DNA of 64,000 bases from Celerinatantimonas diazotrophica (GCF_004339545.1 NZ_SMGD01000015.1:130859-194858), one strand, 5' to 3'. Shown: positions 44,857 through 55,275, numbered from the stretch's first letter. The notes: generated from the sequence alone by a model not told the origin. Program-made: numbers and translations.

Positions 44857-45804
44857 ATGTTAAAAAAGATCATTCAGTTATTCCCTTTGTGGGCTATATT
44901 GTTATCGGTATTAGCTTTTAACCAACCGCAATTATTTGCTCCGTTAAAAAGTCAGATTGTGCCATTGCTCACTATTATTATGCTATCAATGGGACTGACC
45001 CTGCGAGGCAAAGACTTCCTAAATGTTGCCCATAGCAAGCGCGCCATTATTACCGGCCTGATCCTGCAGTTTACTGTCATGCCTTTCAGTGCGGTACTGA
45101 TTAGTCATCTGCTTAATTTTGATACTAATTTAACGGTCGGAATGGTCTTAGTCGGTAGTGTTGCTGGAGGGACTTCATCAAATGTGATGTGTTATTTGGC
45201 CAAAGGCGACGTAGCACTATCGATTACCATGACCGCAATTTCTACTTTAATTGGGGTTGTGATGACACCACTGTTAGTCAAACTTTTAGCTGGCCACAGT
45301 GTTGATGTGCCAACGTTGAGTATGATCGTTAGTTTGGTGAAAATTGTGCTAGTTCCAGTGATTTTAGGGATTTTAATCAATACCTATTGCAATCGTTTAG
45401 TGACTAAGATCGAGCCGGTGCTTCCGCTTGTTTCCATGGTAGTCATTATTACGATCATTGCTATTGTGGTTGCTTTAAATCATTCAAAACTAGCACTAAT
45501 TGGTCCAATGGTTGCGGTCGCTGTGATTTTACATAACGGGATTGGCTTGGCAGCGGGTTATTGGGTCTGCCGACTTTTGCGCTTTAATGAAACAATTTGT
45601 CGTACGGTTGCATTTGAAGTGGGGCTGCAAAACTCGGGACTTGCCACGGCGCTGGCGATGAAATTCTTTACGGCCACGGCAGCTGTTCCTGGGACATTGT
45701 TTTCGGTTTGGCATAACATTTCTGGTTCATGCATGGCTGGGTTTTGGTCAAAACGTTCAGTTAAAGACGGTTCGAACGTTCAACCCGCGAAAGCAACCCA
45801 ATAG
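44857..45804 (+). CDS. Bile acid:sodium symporter (BASS) family transporter
   Basis: A 315-residue integral membrane protein with about nine to ten TM segments. BASS motifs: M-G-L-T-L at about residue 47, G-S-V-A-G-G-T-S-S-N-V-M (first sodium-site region) and E-V-G-L-Q-N-S-G-L-A (second). Bacterial relatives carry organic anions such as pantoate, pyruvate or bile acids with sodium. The substrate here is unknown. ATG 44857. Not found at this place in E. coli or Vibrio, where mutS-cinA-recA are adjacent. Confidence 0.9.
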   Translation: MLKKIIQLFPLWAILLSVLAFNQPQLFAPLKSQIVPLLTIIMLSMGLTLRGKDFLNVAHSKRAIITGLILQFTVMPFSAVLISHLLNFDTNLTVGMVLVGSVAGGTSSNVMCYLAKGDVALSITMTAISTLIGVVMTPLLVKLLAGHSVDVPTLSMIVSLVKIVLVPVILGILINTYCNRLVTKIEPVLPLVSMVVIITIIAIVVALNHSKLALIGPMVAVAVILHNGIGLAAGYWVCRLLRFNETICRTVAFEVGLQNSGLATALAMKFFTATAAVPGTLFSVWHNISGSCMAGFWSKRSVKDGSNVQPAKATQ

Positions 45805-45864
45805 TGCTTAATGGTTTTAGCCTCGATTTAATTCATAGCTCAATGGTTCTGATGCTGTATAGGC

Positions 45865-45908
45865 AACGGCAATAGTGGTGGAAGATGACAATAACCACTA
45901 TTGCCGTT
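45865..45908. terminator. Long hairpin after the BASS gene
   Basis: AACGGCAATAGTGGT and ACCACTATTGCCGTT pair perfectly over 15 bp with a 14-nt loop. The T-tail is short, so it may also work as an mRNA-stability element. Confidence 0.6.
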
Positions 45909-46060
45909 TAATGCTCGTTCGTATTGCTCTCATTTAGCGCGTCAAAATAGTGCTTTATGGGATGTTCCTCACCATTTTTGAGCAAAAAACAATAGGTCAA
46001 ATAATAATCAGTGGTGTATCGCTACTAGTTCTGATACGGTTAAATCATGATGTATCGACC

Positions 46061-46070
46061 TGTATATACA
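46061..46070. promoter_or_regulatory. Palindrome, possible operator of the ABC operon
   Basis: TGTATATACA, perfect 10-bp palindrome about 90 bp before the start codon. It resembles GntR-family half-site pairs, but no regulator gene lies nearby. Low certainty. Confidence 0.25.
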
Positions 46071-46160
46071 ATTTTATCTTAAACGTGCTTTTGGCATGTT
46101 TACTGCTTGACCTTCAGACAGACTTATATTTGTGTTTCCCTTTACAAGGAATTAGATGTT

Positions 46161-47123
46161 ATGACTGACAGACAAAAACAAGTAAAATTATCAGGATACT
46201 TATTAGCGTTGCTGGGCGGACTTATGTATACAACGCAGGCTAGTGCTAATACACCCGTTGCAATTGGTATTTCTGGCTGGACGGGGTTTGGACCTCTGGT
46301 CCTTGCTGATAAGGCAGGTATTTTTAAGAAAAATGGTGTCGATGTGGATCTTAAGATGATCCCGCAAAAAGACCGTTTATTATCAATTGCCTCGGGGTCA
46401 CTCCAATGTGCTGCCACAACTGTTGAGACATATATTCCCTGGGATTTACGGGTTCATCTTAAACAGATTGTGATGCTCGATAAGTCATATGGTGCTGATG
46501 GGCTTGCTGTGCGTAACGGCATCAAAAGCTTCAAAGATTTAAAAGGTAAAACCATTGGGGTCGATGCTAAAGGGACCACTTCTTATTTTACTCTGGCATG
46601 GATGTTAAAGAAAAATGGCATGTCAATGAAAGATGTGCAACTTAACACCATGTCTCCGAGTGCGGCTGCACAGGCGTTTGTGGCTGGACAAAATGATGCG
46701 GCAATGACTTATGAGCCATATCTGTCAGAGATTCGAGACCATCCTAAAGCGGGCCACATTTTAGCGACGACTTTACAATACCCAATTGTGATGGACTCTT
46801 TGGGATGTCAGAGTGATTGGCTTAAAAAGCATCCTAAGGCTGCTCAAGCGTTAGTTAACAGCTATTTTGATGCGCTTAAAATGATTCATAAGCAACCGAA
46901 AAAATCCTATGCAATTATGGGTTCCGTTGTGAAACAAACTGGCCCTGAATTTGCGCAGTCTGCTAAATACTTACGTTGGCAGACCAAAGCAGATAACCGT
47001 CAGTTCTTCCACGGTGTATTGCAGAATTTTAGTAAGCAAGCCGGCAAAATCATGCTCGAAGAAGGTATTGTGCCAAGACTTCCTAAAATAGAGGACACTT
47101 ATGATGGGCAGTTCATTAAGTAA
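46161..47123 (+). CDS. ABC transporter periplasmic binding protein, SsuA/TauA/nitrate type
   Basis: A 320-residue exported protein with a signal peptide of about 30 residues (Y-L-L-A-L-L-G-G-L-M-Y..A-S-A). I-G-I-S-G-W-T-G-F-G-P-L and L-A-D-K-A-G-I-F-K-K-N-G start the NMT1/OpuAC-like domain. L-K-G-K-T-I-G-V-D-A-K-G-T-T-S is a family hallmark. Relatives bind sulfonates, taurine, nitrate or thiamine precursors. ATG 46161 follows AAGGA. First gene of a three-gene operon. Confidence 0.9.
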   Translation: MTDRQKQVKLSGYLLALLGGLMYTTQASANTPVAIGISGWTGFGPLVLADKAGIFKKNGVDVDLKMIPQKDRLLSIASGSLQCAATTVETYIPWDLRVHLKQIVMLDKSYGADGLAVRNGIKSFKDLKGKTIGVDAKGTTSYFTLAWMLKKNGMSMKDVQLNTMSPSAAAQAFVAGQNDAAMTYEPYLSEIRDHPKAGHILATTLQYPIVMDSLGCQSDWLKKHPKAAQALVNSYFDALKMIHKQPKKSYAIMGSVVKQTGPEFAQSAKYLRWQTKADNRQFFHGVLQNFSKQAGKIMLEEGIVPRLPKIEDTYDGQFIK

Positions 47124-47973
47124 CAACGCCAAATTATCGATGTCTAAGTCAGAATCCTCCAAGGTTGGAATTAGAGATTTACCTGTTAAAAAGCAGTGGT
47201 TTAGACCACTGCATCCTGTTCACCCCATGTGGCGGATTATCCTTGGGGTGAGTTTCTTTATTCTATTTTTTGCTTTGTGGTCATTAGTTACTCTAAGCGG
47301 CATGGTTTCTTCAACCTTTTTAGCTGATCCATTTACCATGTTTGAGCAAGGGGTGAAGCTTTTTACTCAGTACGATTTTGCTTATGATGTTTGGGTGACG
47401 ATTGCTCGAGTACTTGGTGGTTTTATTTTGTCAGCCATTATCGGTGTTCCCCTAGGGATTATGATGGGGTCTTATAAAGTCGTAGAAGCACTGCTCGAAC
47501 CATTTGTTTCTTTTTGTCGCTATCTTCCTGCATCGGCATTTATTCCTTTGTTGATCTTATGGGCTGGGGTGGGTGAGTTACAAAAAGTACTGATTATTTT
47601 CATCGGTTCTTTTTTCCAGATTACTTTGATGGTTGCGGTGAGCGTTAGTAGTTGTCGCAAAGATTTAATTGAAGCGGCATACACATTAGGTTCTTCTCGT
47701 TCGAGTGTCGTTAGACGTGTGATCATTCCTCATAGTGCGGTTGATATCGCAGAAGCATTACGTTTGGTACTTGGCTGGTCATGGACCTATGTGATCGTTG
47801 CTGAGTTAATCGGTGCGCAAAGAGGGATTGGCCATATGATTGTCAATAGTCAGTCATTGCTTAATACCGGTCAGATTATCTTTGGGATTATTACGATTGG
47901 GGTGATCGGTTTGGTGAGTGATGTGTTATTCAAACGCGTTAATCGTAAATTATTTGCCTGGAGTTATTCATGA
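47101..47973 (+). CDS. ABC transporter permease, SsuC/TauC type
   Basis: A 290-residue permease of the BPD_transp_1 family with about six TM segments. The EAA loop is visible as E-A-A-Y-T-L-G-S-S-R-S-S-V-V-R-R-V-I-I-P, the usual contact to the ATPase. It starts inside the binding-protein gene (23-bp overlap) and overlaps the ATPase gene by 4 bp, indicating translational coupling. Confidence 0.92.
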   Translation: MMGSSLSNNAKLSMSKSESSKVGIRDLPVKKQWFRPLHPVHPMWRIILGVSFFILFFALWSLVTLSGMVSSTFLADPFTMFEQGVKLFTQYDFAYDVWVTIARVLGGFILSAIIGVPLGIMMGSYKVVEALLEPFVSFCRYLPASAFIPLLILWAGVGELQKVLIIFIGSFFQITLMVAVSVSSCRKDLIEAAYTLGSSRSSVVRRVIIPHSAVDIAEALRLVLGWSWTYVIVAELIGAQRGIGHMIVNSQSLLNTGQIIFGIITIGVIGLVSDVLFKRVNRKLFAWSYS

Positions 47974-48755
47974 GTTCACCACTTGTTGCGATTGAGCAAC
48001 TCTCTAAGACATTTCAGAGCCCAGGACAAAGCGCTGTACAGGCGCTGACGCCTATCGATTTTTCGATTCAGGAGAATGATTTCGTCACCGTGCTTGGTCC
48101 ATCGGGCTGTGGTAAATCTACTTTATTGCGTATTGTGGCTGGATTAGATAATCCAACGAGCGGACGAGTGTCGCTAAATAACAAGCCCATTTTAGGTCCA
48201 GGGGCCGACCGAGGAATGGTTTTTCAAAGTTATACACTGTTCCCATGGTTAACCGTGGCAGAAAATATCTGTTATGGATTAGTTGAAAAGGGCTTAAGTA
48301 AGACTCAACAGCAAGAAATTTGTCAGTATTATATTAATAAAGTTGGCTTAAAAGATTTTGCTGACCATTACCCCAAACAGCTTTCAGGCGGGATGCAACA
48401 GCGCACAGCAATTGCTAGAGCCTTGGCTAATTCACCCAAAATGTTGTTGATGGATGAACCATTCGGAGCCCTCGATAACCAGACCCGAGTCATGATGCAG
48501 GAGTTATTGTTGGGTATTTGGGAGCAGGAAAAAACGACAGTGATGTTTGTGACCCATGATATTGACGAAGCAATTTTTATGGCGAACCGAGTGGCAATCT
48601 TTAGTGCTCGCCCGGGACGGATTAAAACCGAAATTGCGGTTGATTTTCCACATCCTCGTGACTATACACTGAAAACCTCACCTGAATTTATGACCTTGAA
48701 ATCTCAGATTACTGAGCAAATTCGTCAAGAAATGGTCGATGCATTTGCTGCTTAA
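47970..48755 (+). CDS. ABC transporter ATP-binding protein, SsuB/TauB type
   Basis: A 261-residue ATPase: Walker A G-P-S-G-C-G-K-S-T, Q-loop Q-S-Y-T-L-F-P-W-L-T-V, signature L-S-G-G-M-Q-Q-R, Walker B L-L-M-D-E-P-F-G-A-L-D and the switch histidine in V-T-H-D-I-D-E-A. The F-P-W-L-T-V wording is typical of nitrate/sulfonate/taurine importers. Completes the operon; a strong terminator follows. Confidence 0.93.
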   Translation: MSSPLVAIEQLSKTFQSPGQSAVQALTPIDFSIQENDFVTVLGPSGCGKSTLLRIVAGLDNPTSGRVSLNNKPILGPGADRGMVFQSYTLFPWLTVAENICYGLVEKGLSKTQQQEICQYYINKVGLKDFADHYPKQLSGGMQQRTAIARALANSPKMLLMDEPFGALDNQTRVMMQELLLGIWEQEKTTVMFVTHDIDEAIFMANRVAIFSARPGRIKTEIAVDFPHPRDYTLKTSPEFMTLKSQITEQIRQEMVDAFAA

Positions 48756-48787
48756 TCGTTCTTTTTAAAAGAATTCATTGTATATAA

Positions 48788-48815
48788 AGTAAAGCCCCGT
48801 AGTTGGGGCTTTACT
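48788..48815. terminator. Terminator after the ABC operon
   Basis: AGTAAAGCCCC and GGGGCTTTACT, 11-bp perfect stem with a 6-nt loop. Confidence 0.85.
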
Positions 48816-48868
48816 TATTGGGGGCTACCTTCAGGCGGTGTTAATGTTATGATGATTAAAATTGCCAC

Positions 48869-48896
48869 TTGATACTGTATGTATAACCAGTATACT
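48869..48896 (+). promoter_or_regulatory. recA promoter
   Basis: TTGATA (48869-48874) and TATACT (48891-48896), 16 bp apart, 42 bp before the start codon. The LexA site lies between and over them. Confidence 0.7.
48873..48892. promoter_or_regulatory. LexA (SOS) box of recA
   Basis: TACTG-N10-CAGTA, a perfect match to the outer consensus of gammaproteobacterial SOS boxes. It covers the recA promoter spacer, so LexA binding would block RNA polymerase. Confidence 0.9.
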
Positions 48897-48937
48897 TAAT
48901 AACAGTTAAGCCAAATATTAGCTTTGATGAGGATCGA

Positions 48938-50011
48938 ATGGATCAGAACAAACAGAAGGCTCTGGCTGCCGCGCTAGGTCAAATTGAAAAACAGTTTGGG
49001 AAAGGCTCTATCATGCGTTTGGGGGATGGTGCTGCCGCAATGTTGGATATTGAATCGGTCTCGACTGGTTCTCTGGGACTGGATATTGCGTTGGGTATTG
49101 GTGGCTTACCATACGGCCGTGTTGTTGAGATTTATGGTCCAGAATCATCAGGTAAAACCACTTTAACACTGTCGGTGATCGCCGAAGCTCAGAAACAGGG
49201 CAAAACTTGTGCGTTTATCGATGCAGAACATGCTCTTGATCCGATTTATGCTCGTAAGCTGGGCGTAAATGTTGATGACTTGCTAGTCTCTCAACCTGAT
49301 ACTGGAGAGCAAGCTCTGGAAATCTGTGACATGTTAGTGCGCTCTGGTGCGGTCAATGTTGTTGTGGTTGACTCCGTTGCCGCTTTAACACCGAAAGCTG
49401 AAATCGAAGGTGACATGGGTGATAGCCATGTGGGCTTGCAAGCTCGTTTGATGTCTCAGGCATTGCGTAAATTGACCGGTAATATCAAACAGTCAAATTG
49501 TTTGGCTATTTTCATTAACCAGATCCGTATGAAAATTGGAGTTATGTTTGGTAACCCAGAAACAACCACTGGTGGGAATGCCCTGAAATTTTACTCATCG
49601 GTTCGTTTAGATATTCGTCGTATTGGTGCAGTTAAAGATGGTGATGAAGTCGTTGGTAACGAAACGCGTGTGAAAGTGGTTAAAAATAAAGTTTCGCCCC
49701 CATTTCGTCAGGCTGAATTTCAGATTATGTATGGCGGTGGGATTAACCGCTTAGGTGAGCTGGTTGATTTAGGCGTGAAAGAAAAATTAGTGGAAAAAGC
49801 CGGGGCTTGGTTTAGTTACAATGGTGTGAAAATTGGCCAAGGTAAAGCAAATGCCTGTAAGTATTTAACTGAACATCCGCAAGCGGCGGAAGAGATAGAG
49901 TCAAAACTGCGGGATTTGTTACTAGGTAAATCTGGTTTAGAACCAGAACCGGCAAAAAAAGTGGAAAAAGAGCAAGCCACTGCGGTTCAGGAATCTCCAA
50001 GCAATAAGTAA
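48938..50011 (+). CDS. recA: Recombinase RecA
   Basis: A 357-residue recombinase. Walker [11 protein letters not shown] at about residues 67-76, [11 protein letters not shown], loop L2 region [15 protein letters not shown], and an acidic C-terminal tail. It catalyses strand exchange and stimulates LexA self-cleavage. Paired with recX downstream. Confidence 0.98.
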   Translation: MDQNKQKALAAALGQIEKQFGKGSIMRLGDGAAAMLDIESVSTGSLGLDIALGIGGLPYGRVVEIYGPESSGKTTLTLSVIAEAQKQGKTCAFIDAEHALDPIYARKLGVNVDDLLVSQPDTGEQALEICDMLVRSGAVNVVVVDSVAALTPKAEIEGDMGDSHVGLQARLMSQALRKLTGNIKQSNCLAIFINQIRMKIGVMFGNPETTTGGNALKFYSSVRLDIRRIGAVKDGDEVVGNETRVKVVKNKVSPPFRQAEFQIMYGGGINRLGELVDLGVKEKLVEKAGAWFSYNGVKIGQGKANACKYLTEHPQAAEEIESKLRDLLLGKSGLEPEPAKKVEKEQATAVQESPSNK

Positions 50012-50031
50012 TTGAAGAATTGGATCGAATT

Positions 50032-50055
50032 AAAGGGCCTTTGTCGGCCCTTTTT
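50032..50055 (+). terminator. Terminator between recA and recX
   Basis: AAAGGGCC and GGCCCTTT, 8-bp stem with a 6-nt loop and T-run. As in E. coli, it would limit recX expression to read-through. Confidence 0.85.
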
Positions 50056-50090
50056 CGATCTTAGATTTTAAGTCCAATGGAGGAGAAAGC

Positions 50091-50540
50091 ATGAGACCAA
50101 GAGCACCTTTGTCTGCACAAGGGGCGATGGTTGAATTATTGTCTCGACGGGGCTATAGCCGTGCCCAGCTTTGTCGCAAACTCCAAGATAAAGGTTATGC
50201 TTCTACTGAGATAGCAGAAGCCTTAGATAAAGCACAATCCGAAGGATGGATTAATGATCTGGAATATGCCAGAAGTCTAACTCGCTCACGTGTGCAAAGC
50301 GGTTATGGACCTGCTTATATTCGCCAGTATCTAATTGGCAAAGGGATCAGCAATGAAATCGCCCAAGATCTCATGAACGATGACCAATGGGATTGGTGGC
50401 AGGCGATTGAGAGAGCCTTTGCCAAAAAATATCATGCAGTCCCAGACGACTTTAAGCAAAAGCACCGTTGTCAGGCTTATCTATATCGGCGTGGTTTTAA
50501 TAGTTCTATAATCCGTGAATGGCTGGACTCGTTAACATAA
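50091..50540 (+). CDS. recX: Regulatory protein RecX
   Basis: A 149-residue modulator that inhibits RecA filament growth. Three-helix repeats typical of RecX: L-S-R-R-G-Y-S-R-A-Q-L-C-R-K-L, G-W-I-N-D-L-E-Y-A-R-S-L-T-R-S-R, G-Y-G-P-A-Y-I-R-Q-Y-L and the final Y-L-Y-R-R-G-F. ATG 50091 after GGAGGAG, 35 bp past the recA terminator. Confidence 0.93.
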   Translation: MRPRAPLSAQGAMVELLSRRGYSRAQLCRKLQDKGYASTEIAEALDKAQSEGWINDLEYARSLTRSRVQSGYGPAYIRQYLIGKGISNEIAQDLMNDDQWDWWQAIERAFAKKYHAVPDDFKQKHRCQAYLYRRGFNSSIIREWLDSLT

Positions 50541-50785
50541 CGTACAAATGTTCGTTAATGATTATGCTTATCCATGCTTAATGGGTTTATTTTATTCGGC
50601 ATGTAGGCTGTGCATATCTTTCTATGATATTGCGTGCATGCTATATTGTGCCTCATTTACTCATTCACCTTTGCCGGGGGATGAAGAGTAGTATTTGCTG
50701 AAATTATCACAAGCCCTAAGGCAAGTTAGGCAGATGCTAAAAACTCACTCTGACCAGCAGTATTGCAAGAATCAGGACTTTATCG

Positions 50786-53401
50786 ATGAAAATGACTTCC
50801 GCTGAAATTCGGACGGCGTTTCTGGAGTACTACCAACAACGTGGTCACCAGATTGTACCGAGCAGCTCGTTGGTGCCACATAATGACCCAACGTTGCTAT
50901 TTACCAATGCCGGGATGAACCAATTTAAAGATATCTTTTTGGGATTGGAAAAACGTAATTACTCCCGAGCGGTAACCGCGCAACGATGTGTTCGAGCGGG
51001 TGGTAAACATAATGATCTGGACAATGTCGGGTATACCGCACGTCACCATACTTTCTTCGAGATGATGGGTAACTTTAGCTTCGGAGATTATTTTAAGCGT
51101 GATGCGATCCATTTTGCCTGGGGCTTTTTAACTGAGGTTTTAGGATTACCGCAAGAGAAATTACTTGTTACGGTTTATGCCGAAGATGATGAAGCCTTTG
51201 GGATCTGGAATAAAGATATAGGATTACCTGAGGAAAAAATTGTTCGTATTGGCGACAATAAAGGGGAGCGGTTTGCGTCGGATAACTTCTGGCAGATGGG
51301 CGATACCGGTCCTTGTGGACCCTGTAGTGAAATTTTCTACGACCACGGTGAAGACGTTGCCGGAGGCCCGCCTGGGTCACCCGAGGAGGATGGCGACCGT
51401 TTTATTGAGATCTGGAATTTGGTCTTTATGCAGTTTAATCGCCAGAGCGATGGTCAGATGCAGCCGTTACCCAAACCCTCTGTTGATACTGGGATGGGAC
51501 TGGAGAGAATGGCGGCTATTATGCAAGGCGTTCATTCCAACTATGAGATCGATATTTTCCAAGATCTGATCCATTCAGCTGCGCGTGTGATTGGCACAAC
51601 TGATCTTCTTGCTAAATCATTATGTGTGATTGCAGACCATATTCGCTCATGTAGTTTTCTGATTGTTGACGGCGTTATGCCATCGAATGAAGGTCGTGGT
51701 TATGTGCTACGGCGTATTATTCGTCGAGCTGTTCGTCATGGTAATAAACTAGGTTGTCGGGAAATTTTCTTCTATAAACTGGTGAGTGATTTGGTGCGGA
51801 TCATGGGCGATGCCTATCCAGAAATTAAATCACAACAGGAAATTATTGAAAAAGTACTCCGTTTAGAAGAAGAACAGTTTGCGAAAACACTGGATCGTGG
51901 CTTGCAGATTTTAGATGAAGAATTAAGCGAGTTAAAAGAAAAAGTTATTCCTGGTGATGTGGTCTTTAAACTGTATGACACTTATGGCTTCCCCGATGAT
52001 TTAACCGCTGATGTTGCTCGTGAAAGAGGTTTTAGTGTTGATCACGAAGGCTTTGAAGCCGCGATGAAAAAACAGCGCCAACAAGCCAAACAAGCGAGCC
52101 AGTTTAGCGTTGATTACAGCAAAAGCTTACAGATTAACGAAACGAGTGAATTTATTGGTTACCATCAGCTGGAAAGCGATGCCAAAGTCGTCGCTCTATT
52201 TGCCGATGGTGAGCCGGTCACCAGTGCTCAAAGTGAATGCTTGGTGGTTCTGGATAAAACGCCTTTCTATGCAGAATCTGGTGGTCAAGCGGGTGACACA
52301 GGATCAATGAGTTTTGCACACGGCCAGTTGAGTGTGGGCGATACTACCAAAATTGGTGATGCTATTGTGCATCATGCTGTCGTTACTGAAGGTTCGCTTA
52401 ACGTGGGGATGAGCGTTCATGTGAGCGTCGATTCGCGTAAGCGCCAAGCGACGGCACTAAACCATTCTGTGACCCATTTGCTCCATGCTGCATTACGTCA
52501 GGTCTTAGGCGATCATGTGGCCCAAAAAGGCTCTTTAGTTGAGGCGCAGCGGTTGCGGTTTGACTTCTCGCATTTAGAAGCGATTGATGCCCAGACGCTA
52601 GAGAAGATTGAACATCTAGTGAATGCCAATATTCGGGCAAACTTACCTGTTTCAACTACGATCATGGGTCTTGAAGACGCGAAGCAAGCAGGCGCCATGG
52701 CGCTGTTTGGCGAGAAGTACGGTGATGAAGTTCGAGTTGTGAAAATGGGAGAATTCTCTACCGAATTATGTGGTGGGACGCATGTTCACAATACCGGTGA
52801 AATAGGTTTATTTAAAATTATCCATGAAACCGGTATTGCTGCCGGAGTGCGCCGTATTGAAGCAACTAGCGGTCAGTTTGCACTAGATTATGTGCAAAAA
52901 ATGCAGCAACAGCTCAGTGCCGCAGCCAGTGAGCTCAAGGGCGATCAGTTTAGCTTGGTATCGCGTATCGTACAGCATCAAGAGCATACCCGCGCTTTAG
53001 AAAAAGAATTGGCACAGTTAAAAGATAAACTGGCGGCTCAGGCTGGTGCAAATATTATTGATCAGGTCGAAGTTATCAATGGAGTCAAGGTGTTGATTGC
53101 TGATTTGGCGGGTGTCGAAGCCAAATCACTACGGACGACTTTAGATGATCTGAAAGTAAAACTTAATAGTGCTGTGATTGTGTTAGGGACGGCATCTGAG
53201 GATAAAGTGAATTTAATCGCAGGTGTTACCAAAGACCTGACTGGGAAAGTTAAAGCAGGCGATTTGGTAAATGTTGCTGCGGCTGTGGTTGGTGGTCGTG
53301 GTGGTGGGCGTCCTGATATGGCTCAGGCCGGCGGTTCGGAGCCAAAACAATTGCCTCAGGCGTTAGCCGCAGCTAAAGCCTGGTTAGCCGAAAACCTTTA
53401 A
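50786..53401 (+). CDS. alaS: Alanyl-tRNA synthetase
   Basis: An 871-residue class II synthetase: motif 1-2 region [16 protein letters not shown], editing-site [11 protein letters not shown] and C-G-G-T-H-V zinc ligands, then a C-terminal [18 protein letters not shown]1 domain. ATG 50786. Length close to E. coli (876). A 245-bp leader separates it from recX. Confidence 0.98.
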   Translation: MKMTSAEIRTAFLEYYQQRGHQIVPSSSLVPHNDPTLLFTNAGMNQFKDIFLGLEKRNYSRAVTAQRCVRAGGKHNDLDNVGYTARHHTFFEMMGNFSFGDYFKRDAIHFAWGFLTEVLGLPQEKLLVTVYAEDDEAFGIWNKDIGLPEEKIVRIGDNKGERFASDNFWQMGDTGPCGPCSEIFYDHGEDVAGGPPGSPEEDGDRFIEIWNLVFMQFNRQSDGQMQPLPKPSVDTGMGLERMAAIMQGVHSNYEIDIFQDLIHSAARVIGTTDLLAKSLCVIADHIRSCSFLIVDGVMPSNEGRGYVLRRIIRRAVRHGNKLGCREIFFYKLVSDLVRIMGDAYPEIKSQQEIIEKVLRLEEEQFAKTLDRGLQILDEELSELKEKVIPGDVVFKLYDTYGFPDDLTADVARERGFSVDHEGFEAAMKKQRQQAKQASQFSVDYSKSLQINETSEFIGYHQLESDAKVVALFADGEPVTSAQSECLVVLDKTPFYAESGGQAGDTGSMSFAHGQLSVGDTTKIGDAIVHHAVVTEGSLNVGMSVHVSVDSRKRQATALNHSVTHLLHAALRQVLGDHVAQKGSLVEAQRLRFDFSHLEAIDAQTLEKIEHLVNANIRANLPVSTTIMGLEDAKQAGAMALFGEKYGDEVRVVKMGEFSTELCGGTHVHNTGEIGLFKIIHETGIAAGVRRIEATSGQFALDYVQKMQQQLSAAASELKGDQFSLVSRIVQHQEHTRALEKELAQLKDKLAAQAGANIIDQVEVINGVKVLIADLAGVEAKSLRTTLDDLKVKLNSAVIVLGTASEDKVNLIAGVTKDLTGKVKAGDLVNVAAAVVGGRGGGRPDMAQAGGSEPKQLPQALAAAKAWLAENL

Positions 53402-53432
53402 GTTGCTCATGGCTCACGAATAAGGATAAACA

Positions 53433-54671
53433 GTGGCTCTTTTAGTACAAAAGTATGGTGGTACATCTGTCGGCTCCATTGAGCGGATCGAGGCTGTTGC
53501 CCAGCGAGTTAAGCGCTATCGTAATAACGGTGATGATATCGTGGTGGTTGTTTCTGCGATGTCTGGTGAAACGGATCGTTTGCTAGCGCTGGCGGCTGAA
53601 CTTGATGAAAATGCCTGCGCACGAGAAAAGGATGTATTGGTCTCTACTGGAGAACAAGTCACAATAGCATTGCTTTCGATTGCGCTGCAAAAAATTGGCT
53701 GCGATGCGGTCTCAATGACGGGCGATCAGTTGCGGATGCATACGGATGATGCCCATGGGAAGGCTCGTATTACCCAAGTTGATGACTCGAAAATTCTGGA
53801 GCAGTTACAAAAAGGTAATGTGGTTGTGGTGGCTGGTTTTCAGGGCCGCGCGCCTGATAATAGCATTACCACATTAGGCCGTGGCGGTAGTGATACCACT
53901 GCGGTTGCTATTGCTGCTGCTGTGAAAGCGGATGAGTGTCAGATTTATACCGATGTCGATGGTGTATACACCACTGACCCGCGTGTTGAACCAAGGGCGC
54001 GCCGATTAGCGAGCATTACCTTTGAGGAAATGCTTGAAATGGCTAGCTTGGGTGCAAAAGTCTTGCAAATTCGCTCGGTTGAATTTGCTGGTAAATATAA
54101 TGTTCCGTTGCGAGTACTTTCGTCGTTTGAAGAAAATAGTACCGGAACATTAATTAGTTTTGAGAGGAAGCGAATGGAATCAGCAATTATTTCTGGTATT
54201 GCTTTTATGCGCGATACGGCCAGCCTGACAATTCTAGGTGTTCCTGATCGCCCAGCAATTGCTGCCACAATTCTTGAACCGATTGGCCAAGCAGATATTG
54301 ATGTGGATATGATTGTTCAGAATAGCATGGGCGATGGTACTGCTGATTTTACCTTTACGCTGAATCGCAATGACTATGCAAAAGCGAAAGAATTGCTAGA
54401 GCAATCAGCAAAAAATCTTGGCGCTGGAGTCGTTTATGGGAACGATCGCATTGCTAAGTTGTCTATAGTTGGTGTCGGAATGATGAATCACCCCGGGGTG
54501 GCCAGAACTATGTTTGATACACTTGGCCAAGAAGGGATTAATATGGAGCTCATTTCTACATCTGAGATAAAAGTCTCAGTCATTATTGATGAGAAGTACT
54601 TAGAGCTGGGTGTTCGAGCTCTGCATCGAGCATTCGGGTTAGAAAATGTAGCCAAAGAAGAGAATAACTAG
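53433..54671 (+). CDS. lysC: Aspartate kinase
   Basis: A 412-residue monofunctional aspartokinase. K-Y-G-G-T-S-V-G-S start, T-T-L-G-R-G-G-S-D-T-T-A-V-A, and Y-T-D-V-D-G-V-Y-T-T-D-P form the kinase domain. Two ACT domains follow (about residues 265-400), so feedback inhibition by lysine and/or threonine is likely. GTG start at 53433. Position between alaS and csrA is the Vibrio/Pseudomonas-type order. Confidence 0.95.
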   Translation: MALLVQKYGGTSVGSIERIEAVAQRVKRYRNNGDDIVVVVSAMSGETDRLLALAAELDENACAREKDVLVSTGEQVTIALLSIALQKIGCDAVSMTGDQLRMHTDDAHGKARITQVDDSKILEQLQKGNVVVVAGFQGRAPDNSITTLGRGGSDTTAVAIAAAVKADECQIYTDVDGVYTTDPRVEPRARRLASITFEEMLEMASLGAKVLQIRSVEFAGKYNVPLRVLSSFEENSTGTLISFERKRMESAIISGIAFMRDTASLTILGVPDRPAIAATILEPIGQADIDVDMIVQNSMGDGTADFTFTLNRNDYAKAKELLEQSAKNLGAGVVYGNDRIAKLSIVGVGMMNHPGVARTMFDTLGQEGINMELISTSEIKVSVIIDEKYLELGVRALHRAFGLENVAKEENN

Positions 54672-54773
54672 CTATTACGATATTGGATTGTCTATATAGA
54701 GTCTATCTCCTAAATAGCTTTATTATAGTATCATCTGTTTTAGGCGAATTTTTCAGGATTTAAGGAGCAACGA

Positions 54774-54965
54774 ATGCTTATTTTAACTCGTCGAGTAGGG
54801 GAAACTCTCATGATTGGTGACGATGTCACCGTCACTGTTTTGGGTGTCAAAGGTAACCAGATTCGTGTTGGTGTAAATGCTCCAAAAGAAGTTTCTGTCC
54901 ATCGTGAAGAGATTTATATGCGGATCCAGGCCGAAAAAAAGGCCAGTCAAGCCGCGAATAGCTAA
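54774..54965 (+). CDS. csrA: Carbon storage regulator CsrA
   Basis: A 63-residue RNA-binding dimer. The [15 protein letters not shown] start and V-H-R-E-E-I-Y-x-R-I are invariant, including the RNA-contacting arginines at 6/7 and 44. It binds GGA motifs in mRNA leaders. ATG 54774 behind AAGGAG. Confidence 0.97.
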   Translation: MLILTRRVGETLMIGDDVTVTVLGVKGNQIRVGVNAPKEVSVHREEIYMRIQAEKKASQAANS

Positions 54966-55008
54966 ACAGATCTATTTTAGCGTCCGGCTATAAACGAAAC
55001 ATAAATTT

Positions 55009-55028
55009 GGAAGCTTCGGCTTCCTTTT
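55009..55028 (+). terminator. Terminator after csrA
   Basis: GGAAGC-TTCG-GCTTCC with a UUCG tetraloop followed by TTTT. Confidence 0.88.
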
Positions 55029-55035
55029 CATTTGA

Positions 55036-55064
55036 AGACCAGAGATTTTTTTCTGGTCTTTTTT
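55036..55064 (+). terminator. Second terminator after csrA
   Basis: AGACCAG and CTGGTCT with a T-rich loop and a six-T tail. A tandem with the preceding hairpin. Confidence 0.8.
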
Positions 55065-55275
55065 ATGAGCGATAAAAAATAATTTATGCTGGGGGTGTTG
55101 ACGAGCGATTTTTATTAAGCAAGTTGAGCAAAATTATTACCTCGTCTTTGACCTTGTTTGACATTATTATGCTTGAGCTGTGATCAAACTGGTTGTTTGC
55201 TAACCGAATAGTCGGGATTTATTAAAAAAGGTTTGACTATATTTTTTAAGGCAGTAATATCTGCACCCGAATCGC

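Larger units (their letters stand above)
45805..46160 (+). other. Intergenic region before the ABC operon
   Basis: It contains the terminator at 45865-45908 and a TGTATATACA palindrome at 46061-46070. A 72-codon frame from 45950 has no support. Promoter of the ABC operon expected here. Confidence 0.5.
54966..55275 (+). other. csrA to tRNA intergenic region
   Basis: Holds the two terminators at 55009 and 55036. The remainder up to the tRNA cluster should carry the tRNA promoter, which I cannot define. No gene. Confidence 0.5.

Noticed and set aside
45950-46168. 72-codon frame before the ABC operon
   Set aside because: Overlaps the binding-protein start, lacks a ribosome-binding site and shows no conserved pattern.
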